Of a stretch of DNA of 57,571 bases, positions 16,457-24,753 are shown in pieces (positions within the stretch are counted from its first letter, which is position 1; each line of letters starts with the position of its first letter). This stretch comes from Paenibacillus sp. HB172176 (GTDB taxonomy: Bacteria; Bacillota; Bacilli; Paenibacillales; Paenibacillaceae): assembly GCF_011947265.1 (NCBI RefSeq), contig NZ_JAATHD010000005.1:244751-302321 (forward strand). The letters run 5' to 3'. The translations under genes were made by a program, and so were the position numbers. The notes below the pieces were generated by a model. That model worked only from the letters and a program-made list of their open reading frames with translations, made no database searches and was not told the origin of the DNA.

Positions 16457-18418
16457 TTGAGAAGATCCCGGATTTATTTCATTCTTGTCTTTGTTCTTGT
16501 CGCGAGTGCGCTTACTATTTATTATGTTCATGATACGAAGGAACGGGCATGGGTGGAGGACGGGGTTCTGGATCTTTCCTCTATGGCGTACGATTACAAC
16601 GGAACAATTGCGCTTAATGGAGAGTGGGAATTCTATTGGAATCAATTGTTGACCCCTGCGGATTTCGAACTGCAGAAGCCAGAGCCTCGCTATGCGAAGG
16701 TTCCCGGATCGTGGGAGCATGATCTGGATGGCAATACCTACAATTCCAAGGGGATAGCCACCTTCCGAATGACGATAGAGAACCTGCCGGAGGACAGTCG
16801 TTATTTTGGCTTGAAGAAGGCCAATGTAAGAACCGCGACCAGAATCTATGTGAATGGGGAATTGGTGCTTGAGGACGGTAAGCCGGCTGTGCAGGCTCAA
16901 GATAATATTGGCAGCAATCAGTCGAAGATCGTTTATTTCGAGATTGAAGGCCGAACGGCAGAAATTATTATTCAGGTAGCCAATTATGATTATATTATCG
17001 GAGGCATCGCCAAGCCTGTCACGTTTGGCGAGCAGCAGCCATTAATGCATATGCATTACCATCAGTTTCTCTTTGAATATACAATGATTCTGATCGTTTT
17101 AATCATTGGCTTGCTTTACTTATTCTTGTTTCTGGTCAGCAAGAGCTTCCGCAGCAGAGAGCCAGTCGCATTGTCGCTTGCGCTGAGCTGTCTCTTCTAC
17201 GGGGCGATGAGCAGCACTTACAGCGAGCGCGTTCTCAATTTGTTCTATCCCCACGCCTCCATTAACTTTAATTTTCGATTTGGACATTTGATGTCCGTGC
17301 TTTCCGTGATCATGGTGCTGTTCGTTATTAATAAAGTCAATCCTCGCTATTTGTCCAATCGCATACGGAACGGAATGACAGGCATTTATTCAACCTTTAT
17401 CGTGTTGATCTTCGCGTTTCCTTTGGAAATGTATATGCCGAGCATTGCATTCTATCTGATCCTCACGATTGCATCGTTTTTGGCAATCTTGCTCAGGGTG
17501 GTCATTCTGTACTTTAAAGAACCCGAAACCAAGAGCGGCAATCTGGAAAATAGAACAATTATTTTCGCGATTTTTTGTGTGATTTTGTATTGGTTCGATG
17601 ACAGCTTGTACAGCTTCGGCATTAAGGATAATATGTATCTCTCCTTCTTGTCGGTTGCCGTATACAGCTTATCGCTGGCAGGTCTGCTCATTGCGAGGTA
17701 TGTCTCTTCGTACAGGAAGAATGAAGAGCTTACGGAGAAGTTAATCGATGCCTTCACGACCCTGGATCAGACAACGAAGGAAGCGGAGAGGCACGAGATC
17801 GCCTTTCTGCAGGCACAGATCAAGCCGCATTTTCTGTTTAATGCCTTGAACAGCATCATCAGTCTGTGCTATACGAACGGAGCGCGCGCGGCGAAGCTGC
17901 TTACAGAGCTTTCGCAGTATTTGCAGAGATCGTTCGGCGTCAATCTGAGCTCGGATTTTGTTACCATTGAGAATGAATTGAAGCTGATCGAGGCCTATGT
18001 GGAAATTGAGAAGACAAGGTTCGGGGATCGAATCTCGGTAAGCTATGACATCGACGAGGACGCCCTGCCTTTGAAAATCACGCCCCTGGTCATTGAACCG
18101 CTTGTCGAAAACGCGATTAGGCATAGCGTCTTGCAGTTGAAGAGCGGCGGACAAGTGAAGCTGTCAATTAAGAAGAGGGAGGGCATGCTTTGCATTTGTG
18201 TCGAGAATAATGGCAGGGGAATGGATGCTCGTACCCTGGCTCAAATTCAGGATGAAGAGAGTGATCGCATTTCGTCAAAAGGACATGGCATCAGTCTGAA
18301 AAATATTAATGCGAGATTATACAGCTTCTATGGCGTCAAGCTGGATTTTCAAACAGAGACTAACGGCACGAAGGTGTGTATCGAGATTCCCGCTGTCACC
18401 GATGAGCCTCTTGATTAA
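16457..18418 (+). CDS. DISM-type sensor with YesM/LytS-type histidine kinase
   Basis: About 653 residues. Order: N-terminal membrane helix (RIYFILVFVLVASALTIYYV); extracellular jelly-roll domain (about 40-185; LNGEWEFYWNQL, KVPGSWEHDL); seven predicted membrane segments (about 205-410); short coiled coil; HisK domain with QAQIKPHFLFN (His about 457); HATPase with VIEPLVENAIRH (about 548) and GHGISLKNINARL. The sensor half is clearly paralogous to the hybrid kinase at 2442. Two TTG codons (16454, 16457) follow GAGGAGAG; the second gives the better 7-nt spacer. It precedes an OmpR-type regulator, which is not the usual partner class for YesM-type kinases. Confidence 0.85.
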   Translation: MRRSRIYFILVFVLVASALTIYYVHDTKERAWVEDGVLDLSSMAYDYNGTIALNGEWEFYWNQLLTPADFELQKPEPRYAKVPGSWEHDLDGNTYNSKGIATFRMTIENLPEDSRYFGLKKANVRTATRIYVNGELVLEDGKPAVQAQDNIGSNQSKIVYFEIEGRTAEIIIQVANYDYIIGGIAKPVTFGEQQPLMHMHYHQFLFEYTMILIVLIIGLLYLFLFLVSKSFRSREPVALSLALSCLFYGAMSSTYSERVLNLFYPHASINFNFRFGHLMSVLSVIMVLFVINKVNPRYLSNRIRNGMTGIYSTFIVLIFAFPLEMYMPSIAFYLILTIASFLAILLRVVILYFKEPETKSGNLENRTIIFAIFCVILYWFDDSLYSFGIKDNMYLSFLSVAVYSLSLAGLLIARYVSSYRKNEELTEKLIDAFTTLDQTTKEAERHEIAFLQAQIKPHFLFNALNSIISLCYTNGARAAKLLTELSQYLQRSFGVNLSSDFVTIENELKLIEAYVEIEKTRFGDRISVSYDIDEDALPLKITPLVIEPLVENAIRHSVLQLKSGGQVKLSIKKREGMLCICVENNGRGMDARTLAQIQDEESDRISSKGHGISLKNINARLYSFYGVKLDFQTETNGTKVCIEIPAVTDEPLD

Positions 18419-18489
18419 GGGTAACAAGTGTGGCTTCAACTATAATGCCGGGACGATGCAGCAAATTAATCATTAAAGAGGTAGCAGGG

Positions 18490-19179
18490 ATGAAGAAGAA
18501 AATTCTTATTGTGGAAGATGAAGCGAATATCGCCATGGTGTTGAAAGCCTTTTTGACAAATGCGGGATTTGCGGTGGAGCAAGCGTATAGCGGCGAGCAG
18601 GCTATGAATTTATTTGAAACATGGGAGCCGTCTCTTGTAATGCTGGATGTTATTCTGCCAGATAGGGACGGTTGGTCTATTCTTAAGGAAATCAGGAAGA
18701 AGAGCGCTTGTCCGGTCATAATGCTTACCGCTTTAAGCGATATCCATTATCGATTGGAAGGACTCAATGGCGGCGCTGACGATTATTTAACAAAGCCTTT
18801 CATCGGAGAGGAAGTAGTCGCTCGCGCTCGTGCCGTACTTAGGCGATTGCCTCAGTTGGCGACAGAAAAAACAGCTATTTTCGGCAGTCTGAGGGTTGAT
18901 TTTATCGGGAACAAGGTTACGCTGCATGGCAAGCCTGTCCACATGACCCCAAGGGATTTATCGCTGTTCCTATTCTTGACGAGCCATCCGAACCAAACCT
19001 TTGATCGCGATCAATTAATAGACGCCGTATGGGGAGTCGATTATGTCGGGAGCGACCGTGCTGTTGATATGGCAGTGAAGCGGATTCGCCAGTCTCTTGC
19101 TGAATGGTCCTCGGATGAAGGAGATATTATTACGCTGAAGAGATTGGGGTATCAATTCCATGTCAAAACAAGAGCGTAA
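18490..19179 (+). CDS. OmpR/PhoB-family response regulator
   Basis: 229 residues. Receiver domain 1-115 with VEDE, phosphoacceptor Asp53 (MLDVILPDRDGW), MLTALSD and DDYLTKPF; winged-helix DNA-binding domain about 130-227 (MTPRDLSLFLFL, DQLIDAVWG, DMAVKRIRQSL, LKRLGYQF). Start at ATG 18490 because AAAGAGGT lies 7 nt upstream and the protein begins MKKKILIVEDE; a longer in-frame reading to 18430 has no ribosome site. A TATAAT at 18441-18446 in the 71-bp gap could be an internal promoter. The next kinase overlaps its 3' end by 20 nt. Confidence 0.9.
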   Translation: MKKKILIVEDEANIAMVLKAFLTNAGFAVEQAYSGEQAMNLFETWEPSLVMLDVILPDRDGWSILKEIRKKSACPVIMLTALSDIHYRLEGLNGGADDYLTKPFIGEEVVARARAVLRRLPQLATEKTAIFGSLRVDFIGNKVTLHGKPVHMTPRDLSLFLFLTSHPNQTFDRDQLIDAVWGVDYVGSDRAVDMAVKRIRQSLAEWSSDEGDIITLKRLGYQFHVKTRA

Positions 19180-20599
19180 AAGCATTCTCTACTATTGGTC
19201 GATTCGATATTTTGTCATTCTATTTATAAGCATTATGGCACTTGGCTTGCTTGCGATGTATGCATTCTATCAAGCTTCTCTGAACAGTCAGCGTCATCGT
19301 TTGGAGAGTATGTCCGGCGATCTGGCGGCTATTGCCGCCGACAATGGAGGGAAGCTTCCTGATGTTCCGAGCATGGCGCGTTTCCTGGAAGATATCGCGG
19401 CTTCGTATGATTTGACGGACAGGCCCATCATGTTCATTCTTGATCAGGATGGCAATATTGTTCAACAATTTCCTGAAAACCCTCCCGAGGAGACGCAGCA
19501 AGTCTCGAGAAGGCTGTCGGAGATTACGACGAAGGTTCCGCATACGATAAAACTGAAATCGTCAGAGGATAAGGAGCCATATCTGGCAAGCATACATCCA
19601 ATAAGGACAGAAGACTCTGTTGCTGGTTATGCCCTGTATGCGGCTATCGAACATAACGCGCTCGACGGCATGTTCGCCTTCAGATATCCAAGGTGGATCC
19701 TCCTGTCATCATTTTTGTTAATCGGCTGGTGCATCGTCTACATGATGATGCGGCGTTTAATCAGATCCATTCAAGAAGCGGCTGGCGCAGCGCAGCAAAT
19801 CGTAGCCGGAGACTATCAAATCCAATTCGAAAAGTCGTATAAAGAGAAGGAGCTTTACGAGCTGACGCATTCATTCAAGACAATGGCGGATCGGCTGAGC
19901 CGGCTGGAAGCGCTCCGAACGCAATTGCTAGCCGGTGTCACGCATGAATTCAAAACGCCTGTTACATCCATCAGCGGCCTCATTCAGGCTGTGAGGAAGA
20001 AAGTGGTTAGAGGTAAGGAAGCGGAGTTGTTCCTGGATCATTGCCTCAATGAATGCAATCGATTGCAGAAGATGGTAGAGGATCTGCTGGATTTCAACAG
20101 CTTCGCATCCGGTTCGATTAACGTGAATAACGAAATAGTGCATTTGGAAACAGTCGTTGCGGCTATATTGTCAAGATGGCGTTACGGGCAAGATGGAGCG
20201 ACGATCGAGGTTGTCATGGAAACAACAGGACTTGAGGCGAATCTGCATGTATCCACGGACCCGTCGCGTCTCGAACAGATTCTTATTAATCTGTTGAATA
20301 ATGCGAGGGACGCGTTGGCTGAAGGCGGATTAATCGTTGTTCAACTCATTTCAGATCCCTTGCATTGCCGTATCCGGGTTCGAGACACTGGCTGCGGGAT
20401 ACCGGCAGAAGAGCAGATTGATGTGTTCGAACCGTTCTTTCGCGGATCAGGCAAGAAAACGCGCGTTCATGGACTTGGTCTTGGCTTGCCCTTTACACGA
20501 ATGATCGCGCATTCCATGGGCGGGGATTTGCAATTAACGGAAAGCTCCCCGAGCGGGACGACCTTTACGCTTGTCATTCCGGCAAGTCATGGGAGCTAA
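19160..20599 (+). CDS. HAMP-containing sensor histidine kinase (HisKA class)
   Basis: 479 residues. Two membrane helices (about 13-35 and about 173-192) flank an extracellular sensor of about 135 residues. A HAMP linker follows (about 195-250), then HisKA with GVTHEFKTPV (His about 262) and HATPase with NLLNNARDAL, DTGCGIP and GLGLGLPFT. It is the normal type of partner for the OmpR regulator it overlaps. With the YesM-type kinase upstream, one regulator sits between two kinases of different classes. Confidence 0.9.
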   Translation: MSKQERKSILYYWSIRYFVILFISIMALGLLAMYAFYQASLNSQRHRLESMSGDLAAIAADNGGKLPDVPSMARFLEDIAASYDLTDRPIMFILDQDGNIVQQFPENPPEETQQVSRRLSEITTKVPHTIKLKSSEDKEPYLASIHPIRTEDSVAGYALYAAIEHNALDGMFAFRYPRWILLSSFLLIGWCIVYMMMRRLIRSIQEAAGAAQQIVAGDYQIQFEKSYKEKELYELTHSFKTMADRLSRLEALRTQLLAGVTHEFKTPVTSISGLIQAVRKKVVRGKEAELFLDHCLNECNRLQKMVEDLLDFNSFASGSINVNNEIVHLETVVAAILSRWRYGQDGATIEVVMETTGLEANLHVSTDPSRLEQILINLLNNARDALAEGGLIVVQLISDPLHCRIRVRDTGCGIPAEEQIDVFEPFFRGSGKKTRVHGLGLGLPFTRMIAHSMGGDLQLTESSPSGTTFTLVIPASHGS

Positions 20600-20682
20600 G
20601 GCAATGCACTGGCCAGGATATCCATTCTGTCAGCCGGGGGATTGTCTTTTTTTTGGCCAAAATACCCCATTCGCGAATGTTC

Positions 20683-20717
20683 TGTCATTTGACTGACACG
20701 CTCGGATGCTAGCATAA
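20683..20717 (+). promoter_or_regulatory. Promoter with palindromic operator candidate upstream of hydrolase/fabH
   Basis: TTGACT (20689-20694) and GCATAA (20712-20717) are 17 bp apart. The -35 lies inside the perfect inverted repeat TGTCA-tttgac-TGACA (20683-20698), a plausible repressor site. No consensus FapR site was seen, although fabH is downstream. Confidence 0.4.
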
Positions 20718-20818
20718 GAGCAGTGACCAGGATCGCGGTCCGGAAAATGAGAAGAATGTACTATTAAATGGCGGTCAATGACAATGAACAGAGAAATAAA
20801 CAAGAAGGTTGTGGATGT

Positions 20819-21712
20819 ATGAATATGTGGATGGTTTACCTGCCGCTAGCTATTCTGATTGCAATTTGTTCGATTTCATTCCTAGTTGTATGGAAGCTGA
20901 TGCATCCTTCGAGAAAGCCGATTCAATTGCCGAGCGATGTGGCTGATTTGAACTACGAGCCTATTGCTTTCCGAAGCCGCGATGGCGCTGTAGCGCTAAA
21001 GGGCTGGTTTCTTCCTGCTGCGGAAACTCCCAAGATGACAATTATCTTTGCGCATGGCTATAGGGGTAACCGCCTCCAGAACAATGTAGAAGCGCTAGAT
21101 TTGGCCGTGGAGCTCGTTCATCGGAATTACAACGTGGTCATGTTCGATTTCCGCAATTGCGGCGAATCCGATTCCGGCATTACGACAATCGGCCTGGATG
21201 AGCAGCAAGATATTCTGGGCGCAATCGATTGGTGCAAGGCTTATCATGCGGAGCCGATCGGCTTAATCGGATATTCGATGGGAGCTGTCGCCGCTATTCT
21301 GGCTGCTGCCAAGAGCGTCGAGGTATCGGGAGTTATCGCAGACAGCCCGTTCAGCGACCTGAACCGGTATTTACTCGATAATCTGTCGGTATGGTCCAAG
21401 CTTCCGAAATATCCTTTCTCGCCGCTGATGGTGTTCTTCATTCGATTCGTGATGAGGAAGAATCCGCAGCATGTGAAACCGATCGTTTCCATTCAGGACA
21501 TATATCCAAGGCCGGTCTTATTCATTCATGGCGATCAGGACGATGCTATCCCTTGCTCCAACAGTGAGAAGATGTGCGAGCGGCATGCAGACGCGTTCAC
21601 CTATTGGAAGGTTCCGGGGGCCAAGCATACCGGTTCGTATAAGCTGTTTCCGCAGGAATACGCGAAACGGGTCGTACATTTTTTTGATAATCTGTCGGGA
21701 GGGCGTATCTAG
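20819..21712 (+). CDS. Membrane-anchored alpha/beta hydrolase
   Basis: 297 residues from ATG 20819 (AAGAAGG 10 nt upstream); an in-frame ATG at 20768 would add 17 residues but has a poor ribosome site. The N-terminal helix (MVYLPLAILIAICSISFLVV) anchors the protein. The hydrolase fold shows the oxyanion region IIFAHGYRGNR, nucleophile elbow GLIGYSMGA, acid in GDQDDAIP and His in GAKHTGSY, a full Ser-Asp-His triad. It belongs to the YqkD/BAAT-like serine hydrolases; the substrate is unknown. fabH begins 1 nt after its stop, so a lipid-related role is possible but unproven. Confidence 0.85.
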   Translation: MNMWMVYLPLAILIAICSISFLVVWKLMHPSRKPIQLPSDVADLNYEPIAFRSRDGAVALKGWFLPAAETPKMTIIFAHGYRGNRLQNNVEALDLAVELVHRNYNVVMFDFRNCGESDSGITTIGLDEQQDILGAIDWCKAYHAEPIGLIGYSMGAVAAILAAAKSVEVSGVIADSPFSDLNRYLLDNLSVWSKLPKYPFSPLMVFFIRFVMRKNPQHVKPIVSIQDIYPRPVLFIHGDQDDAIPCSNSEKMCERHADAFTYWKVPGAKHTGSYKLFPQEYAKRVVHFFDNLSGGRI

Positions 21713-21713
21713 C

Positions 21714-22760
21714 ATGGGATCGAAAAGTAGAATTACCGGCATAGGCAGTTATGTTCCTTGCAAGATATTGGCTAATGCCGAATTGGAAACGATGGTCGAT
21801 ACCAACGATGAATGGATCGTTCAGCGAACAGGCATCCGTGAAAGGAGGATTGCCGCGAAGGAAGAATTCACGAGTCACATGTGCATTAACGCAATTGATA
21901 ATCTTATCCATAAATATGATGTTTCGGTTCTGGACGTGGATATGATCCTGGTCGCTACCTACACGCCGGACTTCCATGCGCCCTCCGTCGCTTGCTTGAT
22001 CCAGCAGCATTATGGCATTCCTGCGACGGGGACGTTGGATCTGAACGCGGCATGCGCCGGTTTTATGTACGCCATGAATGTGGCGGATGGATTAATAACG
22101 TCGGGGCTAAACAGAAAAATATTAGTTGTTGGAGCAGATACGGCTTCCAAAATTACGGATTATACGGATCGTTCCTCCTGCATTCTATTCGGAGATGCCG
22201 CAGGCGTCATTTTGATGGAACGAACAGAGGAAGCGGGCGCCTGTATCGCGCGACATTTCGGAGCTGATGGCAGTGGCGGCATTCATCTCTACCGGACAGG
22301 GCTGCGAAGTGAAATGACGGGCAAGAAGCTGACAGGAGGCGGCATGCTGATGCAAAATGGGCGGGAGGTATACCGCTTTGCGGTCGGTACGGTGCCGATC
22401 GGCGTGCGCAAGCTGCTGAATCTGGCCCAATGCGGCGTTCAAGAGATTGATTGGTTCATTCCGCACAGCGCGAATCTAAGGATAGTCGAGTCGCTGTGCA
22501 AAAAGACGGGACTTCCGATGGAGAAGACATTGACCAGCATGGAGTATTACGGTAATACATCCGCTGCCAGCATTCCGCTTTCCCTGAGCAAAGGAGTGGA
22601 GGCGGGTCAAGTTAAGGAAGGTGATCGATTGCTTCTATTCGGTTTCGGCGGAGGCTTCACTTATGGCGGGATGATTGTCAACTGGACGTTGCGCTGTTGT
22701 CGATCTAACCGCCGAACAGCCAGGCTTCCAATTCTCGGTCGAAGATCAAGGGGCTGTTGA
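21714..22760 (+). CDS. fabH: 3-oxoacyl-ACP synthase III (KASIII) with unusual C-terminal tail
   Basis: 348 residues. KASIII condenses an acyl-CoA with malonyl-ACP to start fatty-acid synthesis. Visible: [15 protein letters not shown]; catalytic Cys114 in [10 protein letters not shown]; His in IPHSANLRI; Asn in [11 protein letters not shown]; glycine-rich end [16 protein letters not shown], where FabH proteins normally stop. Here about 24 basic, Cys/Arg-rich residues follow before the stop, read from DNA that is also the antisense of gluQ. Start ATG 21714 follows GGGAGGG. It is outside the usual fab operon and next to a hydrolase, so it may be a second, specialised copy. Confidence 0.88.
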   Translation: MGSKSRITGIGSYVPCKILANAELETMVDTNDEWIVQRTGIRERRIAAKEEFTSHMCINAIDNLIHKYDVSVLDVDMILVATYTPDFHAPSVACLIQQHYGIPATGTLDLNAACAGFMYAMNVADGLITSGLNRKILVVGADTASKITDYTDRSSCILFGDAAGVILMERTEEAGACIARHFGADGSGGIHLYRTGLRSEMTGKKLTGGGMLMQNGREVYRFAVGTVPIGVRKLLNLAQCGVQEIDWFIPHSANLRIVESLCKKTGLPMEKTLTSMEYYGNTSAASIPLSLSKGVEAGQVKEGDRLLLFGFGGGFTYGGMIVNWTLRCCRSNRRTARLPILGRRSRGC

Positions 22761-23691
22761 TCTTGGTCTTGATCGGACCAAATAAGGAGATTAGCTCGCT
22801 TGCGTGCAGCTCCCGAGGCTGATCGATCCAGCCGGCAAGCGAGGCGAGCGCGCCAACGAGCCGTTCAGGCCTGACGCCGCGTTCTCTCAGAGAAGCGAGG
22901 GTCAGCGATTTGTCGCGCTTCGACAACCGCTCGCCGGATGCGTCCGCAATGAGCGGCACATGCGCGAAAGCGGGAGCATGCAAGCCGAGCGCTTCGTATA
23001 GCGCAAGCTGCCGCGGCGTTGAGTCGAGTAAATCTGCTCCGCGAAGCACGTCGGTGATAGCCATCGCAGCATCATCGACCGTTACTGCAAGCTGATAGCT
23101 GAAGATGCCGTCCGCGCGGCGCACGACGAAATCACCTAGCGATTCGCAGTCGAATCGGAGATTTTCACCGCTTAGCGAGTCCCGGAACTGGCAAGCGGGG
23201 CTGGATGCCGGCATGAAAAAACGCAGCGAAGGCGATTTGTCCGCCGCTTTCGCCGCTTGCTCCGCCTCGGTAAGATGGCGGCAAAAGCCTGGATATGCCG
23301 GGCCTTCGGAGGACAAACCATGCGGCGCGCTAGCGAGCTGTGCCAGATCCTTCCGGCTGCAATAGCAAGGATACAGCATGCCGGACGAAATAAGCCTCGC
23401 AAGCGCCTCTTCATAGAGGTTTTCCCGCTCGCTCTGTGTGTACGGGGCGTAGGCGCCTCCCAGATCGGGTCCTTCATCCCAGTCGATCCCGAGCCATTTC
23501 AAGTCTTGGAGCTGAAGCGAGACCCATTCTTGTCTGGATCGCGGCTTGTCGATATCCTCAACGCGAAGCGCGAATTCTCCGCCGGCTTGGCGAATTTGCA
23601 GCCAGGCCGCGAGCGCCGTGAAGGCGTTGCCCAGATGCAGCAAACCGGACGGCGTAGGTGCGAATCTGCCCCTGCGGGTCGTGTGATTCAT
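22705..23691 (-). CDS. gluQ: Glutamyl-Q tRNA(Asp) synthetase
   Basis: 328 residues, close to the usual 290-310 for the family. It resembles the catalytic half of glutamyl-tRNA synthetase but lacks the anticodon-binding half. The enzyme attaches glutamate to queuosine at position 34 of tRNA-Asp. Seen: [14 protein letters not shown] (HIGH-like), [10 protein letters not shown], the zinc-type cluster [10 protein letters not shown]...YPGFCR, and LSKRDKS (KMSKS-like). Start ATG 23691 has AAAGGAG upstream; an in-frame TTG at 23709 is less likely. The gene lies just downstream of tRNA-Asp(GUC) on the same strand, with a terminator between. Its 3' end overlaps fabH antisense by 56 bp. Confidence 0.92.
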   Translation of the reverse strand: MNHTTRRGRFAPTPSGLLHLGNAFTALAAWLQIRQAGGEFALRVEDIDKPRSRQEWVSLQLQDLKWLGIDWDEGPDLGGAYAPYTQSERENLYEEALARLISSGMLYPCYCSRKDLAQLASAPHGLSSEGPAYPGFCRHLTEAEQAAKAADKSPSLRFFMPASSPACQFRDSLSGENLRFDCESLGDFVVRRADGIFSYQLAVTVDDAAMAITDVLRGADLLDSTPRQLALYEALGLHAPAFAHVPLIADASGERLSKRDKSLTLASLRERGVRPERLVGALASLAGWIDQPRELHASELISLFGPIKTKINSPLIFDRELEAWLFGG

Positions 23692-23735
23692 AAAATCGGC
23701 TCCTTTCAAACGATCAGGTTGTCGGCAGATGCAAC

Positions 23736-23764
23736 AAAAAACAGAGCAGCTCGGCTACTCTGTT
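23736..23764 (-). terminator. Terminator between tRNA-Asp and gluQ
   Basis: On the minus strand AACAGAGTAGC-cga-GCTGCTCTGTT forms an 11-bp stem with one G-T pair, followed by T-rich TTTTG. It should end most tRNA transcripts and let some reach gluQ. Confidence 0.8.
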
Positions 23765-23792
23765 GAAAGTAATGGTAGTGTTGAAGGTTGAA

Positions 23793-23869
23793 TGGCGGAG
23801 CCGACGGGATTCGAACCCGCGGTCTCCTGCGTGACAGGCAGGCATGTTAGGCCTCTACACCACGGCTCC
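23793..23869 (-). tRNA. tRNA-Asp (anticodon GUC)
   Basis: 77 nt including encoded CCA (complement of 23793-23795). The acceptor stem GGAGCCG pairs with CGGCTCC, discriminator G. The anticodon arm is CCTGC-CTGTCAC-GCAGG with anticodon GTC, and the T arm carries GGTTCGAATCC. G34 is the site of queuosine, which the adjacent GluQRS glutamylates. Confidence 0.96.
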
Positions 23870-23901
23870 TCATTTTCAAACGCTTCTTGAACACAAGAAA
23901 T

Positions 23902-23931
23902 ATCTTAGCATGAATGCTTGTTCGTTGACAA
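23902..23931 (-). promoter_or_regulatory. Promoter of tRNA-Asp
   Basis: On the minus strand, TTGTCA (23931-23926) and TAAGAT (23907-23902) are 18 bp apart, about 32 bp upstream of the mature tRNA 5' end. The -35 overlaps a hairpin that acts on the other strand. Confidence 0.65.
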
Positions 23932-23943
23932 GCTTTTTTTTTT
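23916..23943 (+). terminator. Plus-strand terminator behind the antisense of gluQ and tRNA-Asp
   Basis: GCTTGT-tcgttg-ACAAGC followed by ten T. There is no plus-strand gene just upstream; the nearest is fabH, whose transcript would run antisense through gluQ and the tRNA before reaching it. Confidence 0.75.
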
Positions 23944-24016
23944 GAACATTAATACATGTAATCGACATCTCCTCGTCCTCGCTGGGAAGGGGCGGTTAAA
24001 TACATAACTCTTTGAG

Positions 24017-24042
24017 ACGACCTTTCAAGGTCGTTTTTTTTT
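24017..24042 (+). terminator. Second plus-strand terminator, insulating the sia operon
   Basis: ACGACCT-ttca-AGGTCGT followed by a run of eight to nine T, ending 4 nt before the TTGACT of the next promoter. Between the two terminators (23944-24016) I find no gene, promoter or RNA structure I can name. Confidence 0.8.
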
Positions 24043-24046
24043 GCAG

Positions 24047-24076
24047 TTGACTTTCGACAGCGGTCGACGATTTATA
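24047..24076 (+). promoter_or_regulatory. Promoter of the sia operon with palindromic spacer
   Basis: TTGACT (24047-24052) and TTTATA (24071-24076) are 18 bp apart. The spacer contains the perfect inverted repeat TCGAC-agcg-GTCGA (24054-24067), well placed for a repressor. The leader of about 100 nt to the start codon shows no riboswitch I recognise. Confidence 0.55.
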
Positions 24077-24189
24077 TACGGCAAATTGTGTCGAAAAGGG
24101 AGGAACAAGGGCGAGGGCGTCGAATATTAACTTGCTATACACTCTTGCATCTTAGGTGTCTATTCTGAGTTAAAGGAATGAGCGATCAC

Positions 24190-24753
24190 ATGATGATTGA
24201 TGTGCTGGAAATTCAAGAAGCCTTGCGTTCTCGCGGCATCCTCATCTGCTTCTCCGGAAAGCTGACGCAAGCGCTAATCGCTGAATACGGAGAAGCAGTC
24301 AAATCGTATTTGGAAACGGAGGACCGTCCACAGAACGAAGTGTTTAATATATTCGCCTTGTTCATCGAACAAACGCAAAACATTAACAATTACAACGCAG
24401 CCAAATTCGAAAACCCGAACCACGACGTACTGCTGCATTCCAGCATTGTGACGATTGGCAAGACGGACGACGGCAGTTATACGGTTTGCTCGGGCAATTT
24501 GATCGAAAGCAATGACGCAGGAGGGCTGCATGCTTATATCAAGCCGTTGCTCCGGATGGATAAAACCGAGTTGAAGGCGCTGTATAAAGCGAAGATGAAG
24601 GAAGAACTGATGCCGGGAGCAACAAGTGCGGGTCTCGGCATGATCGATATGGCGCGCAAATCCTCCACGCCGCTGGAATACTCGATCGTGGAACGCGATA
24701 ACGGGATGTCCTTCTTCACTTTGAAGGCTACGGTAAGAGGAGTGTCATCATGA
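24190..24753 (+). CDS. siaB: SiaB-family protein kinase
   Basis: About 187 residues. It matches the SiaB (DUF6272-like) family by order and context: a short ATPase-like fold with GILICFSGKLTQAL near the N-terminus, the NVFN-like motif NEVFNIFALFIEQTQNINNY, and GLGMIDMARKSS, the glycine-rich part of a degenerate GHKL-type ATP site. In Pseudomonas, SiaB phosphorylates SiaC; the gene for that partner follows with a 4-nt ATGA overlap. Start: ATG 24178 touches AAAGGA, so ATG 24190 (12-nt spacer) is preferred, though both are poor. First gene of a four-gene operon. Confidence 0.82.
   Translation: MMIDVLEIQEALRSRGILICFSGKLTQALIAEYGEAVKSYLETEDRPQNEVFNIFALFIEQTQNINNYNAAKFENPNHDVLLHSSIVTIGKTDDGSYTVCSGNLIESNDAGGLHAYIKPLLRMDKTELKALYKAKMKEELMPGATSAGLGMIDMARKSSTPLEYSIVERDNGMSFFTLKATVRGVSS

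Noticed and set aside
20640..20660. Terminator suggested by the T8 run after the HAMP kinase gene
   Set aside because: No convincing stem precedes the T-run; the only pairing (TGGCCA with TGGCCA) would need a loop of about 40 nt.
24077..24177. Possible c-di-GMP or other riboswitch in the sia leader
   Set aside because: No conserved core sequence or pairing of a known riboswitch class could be found.
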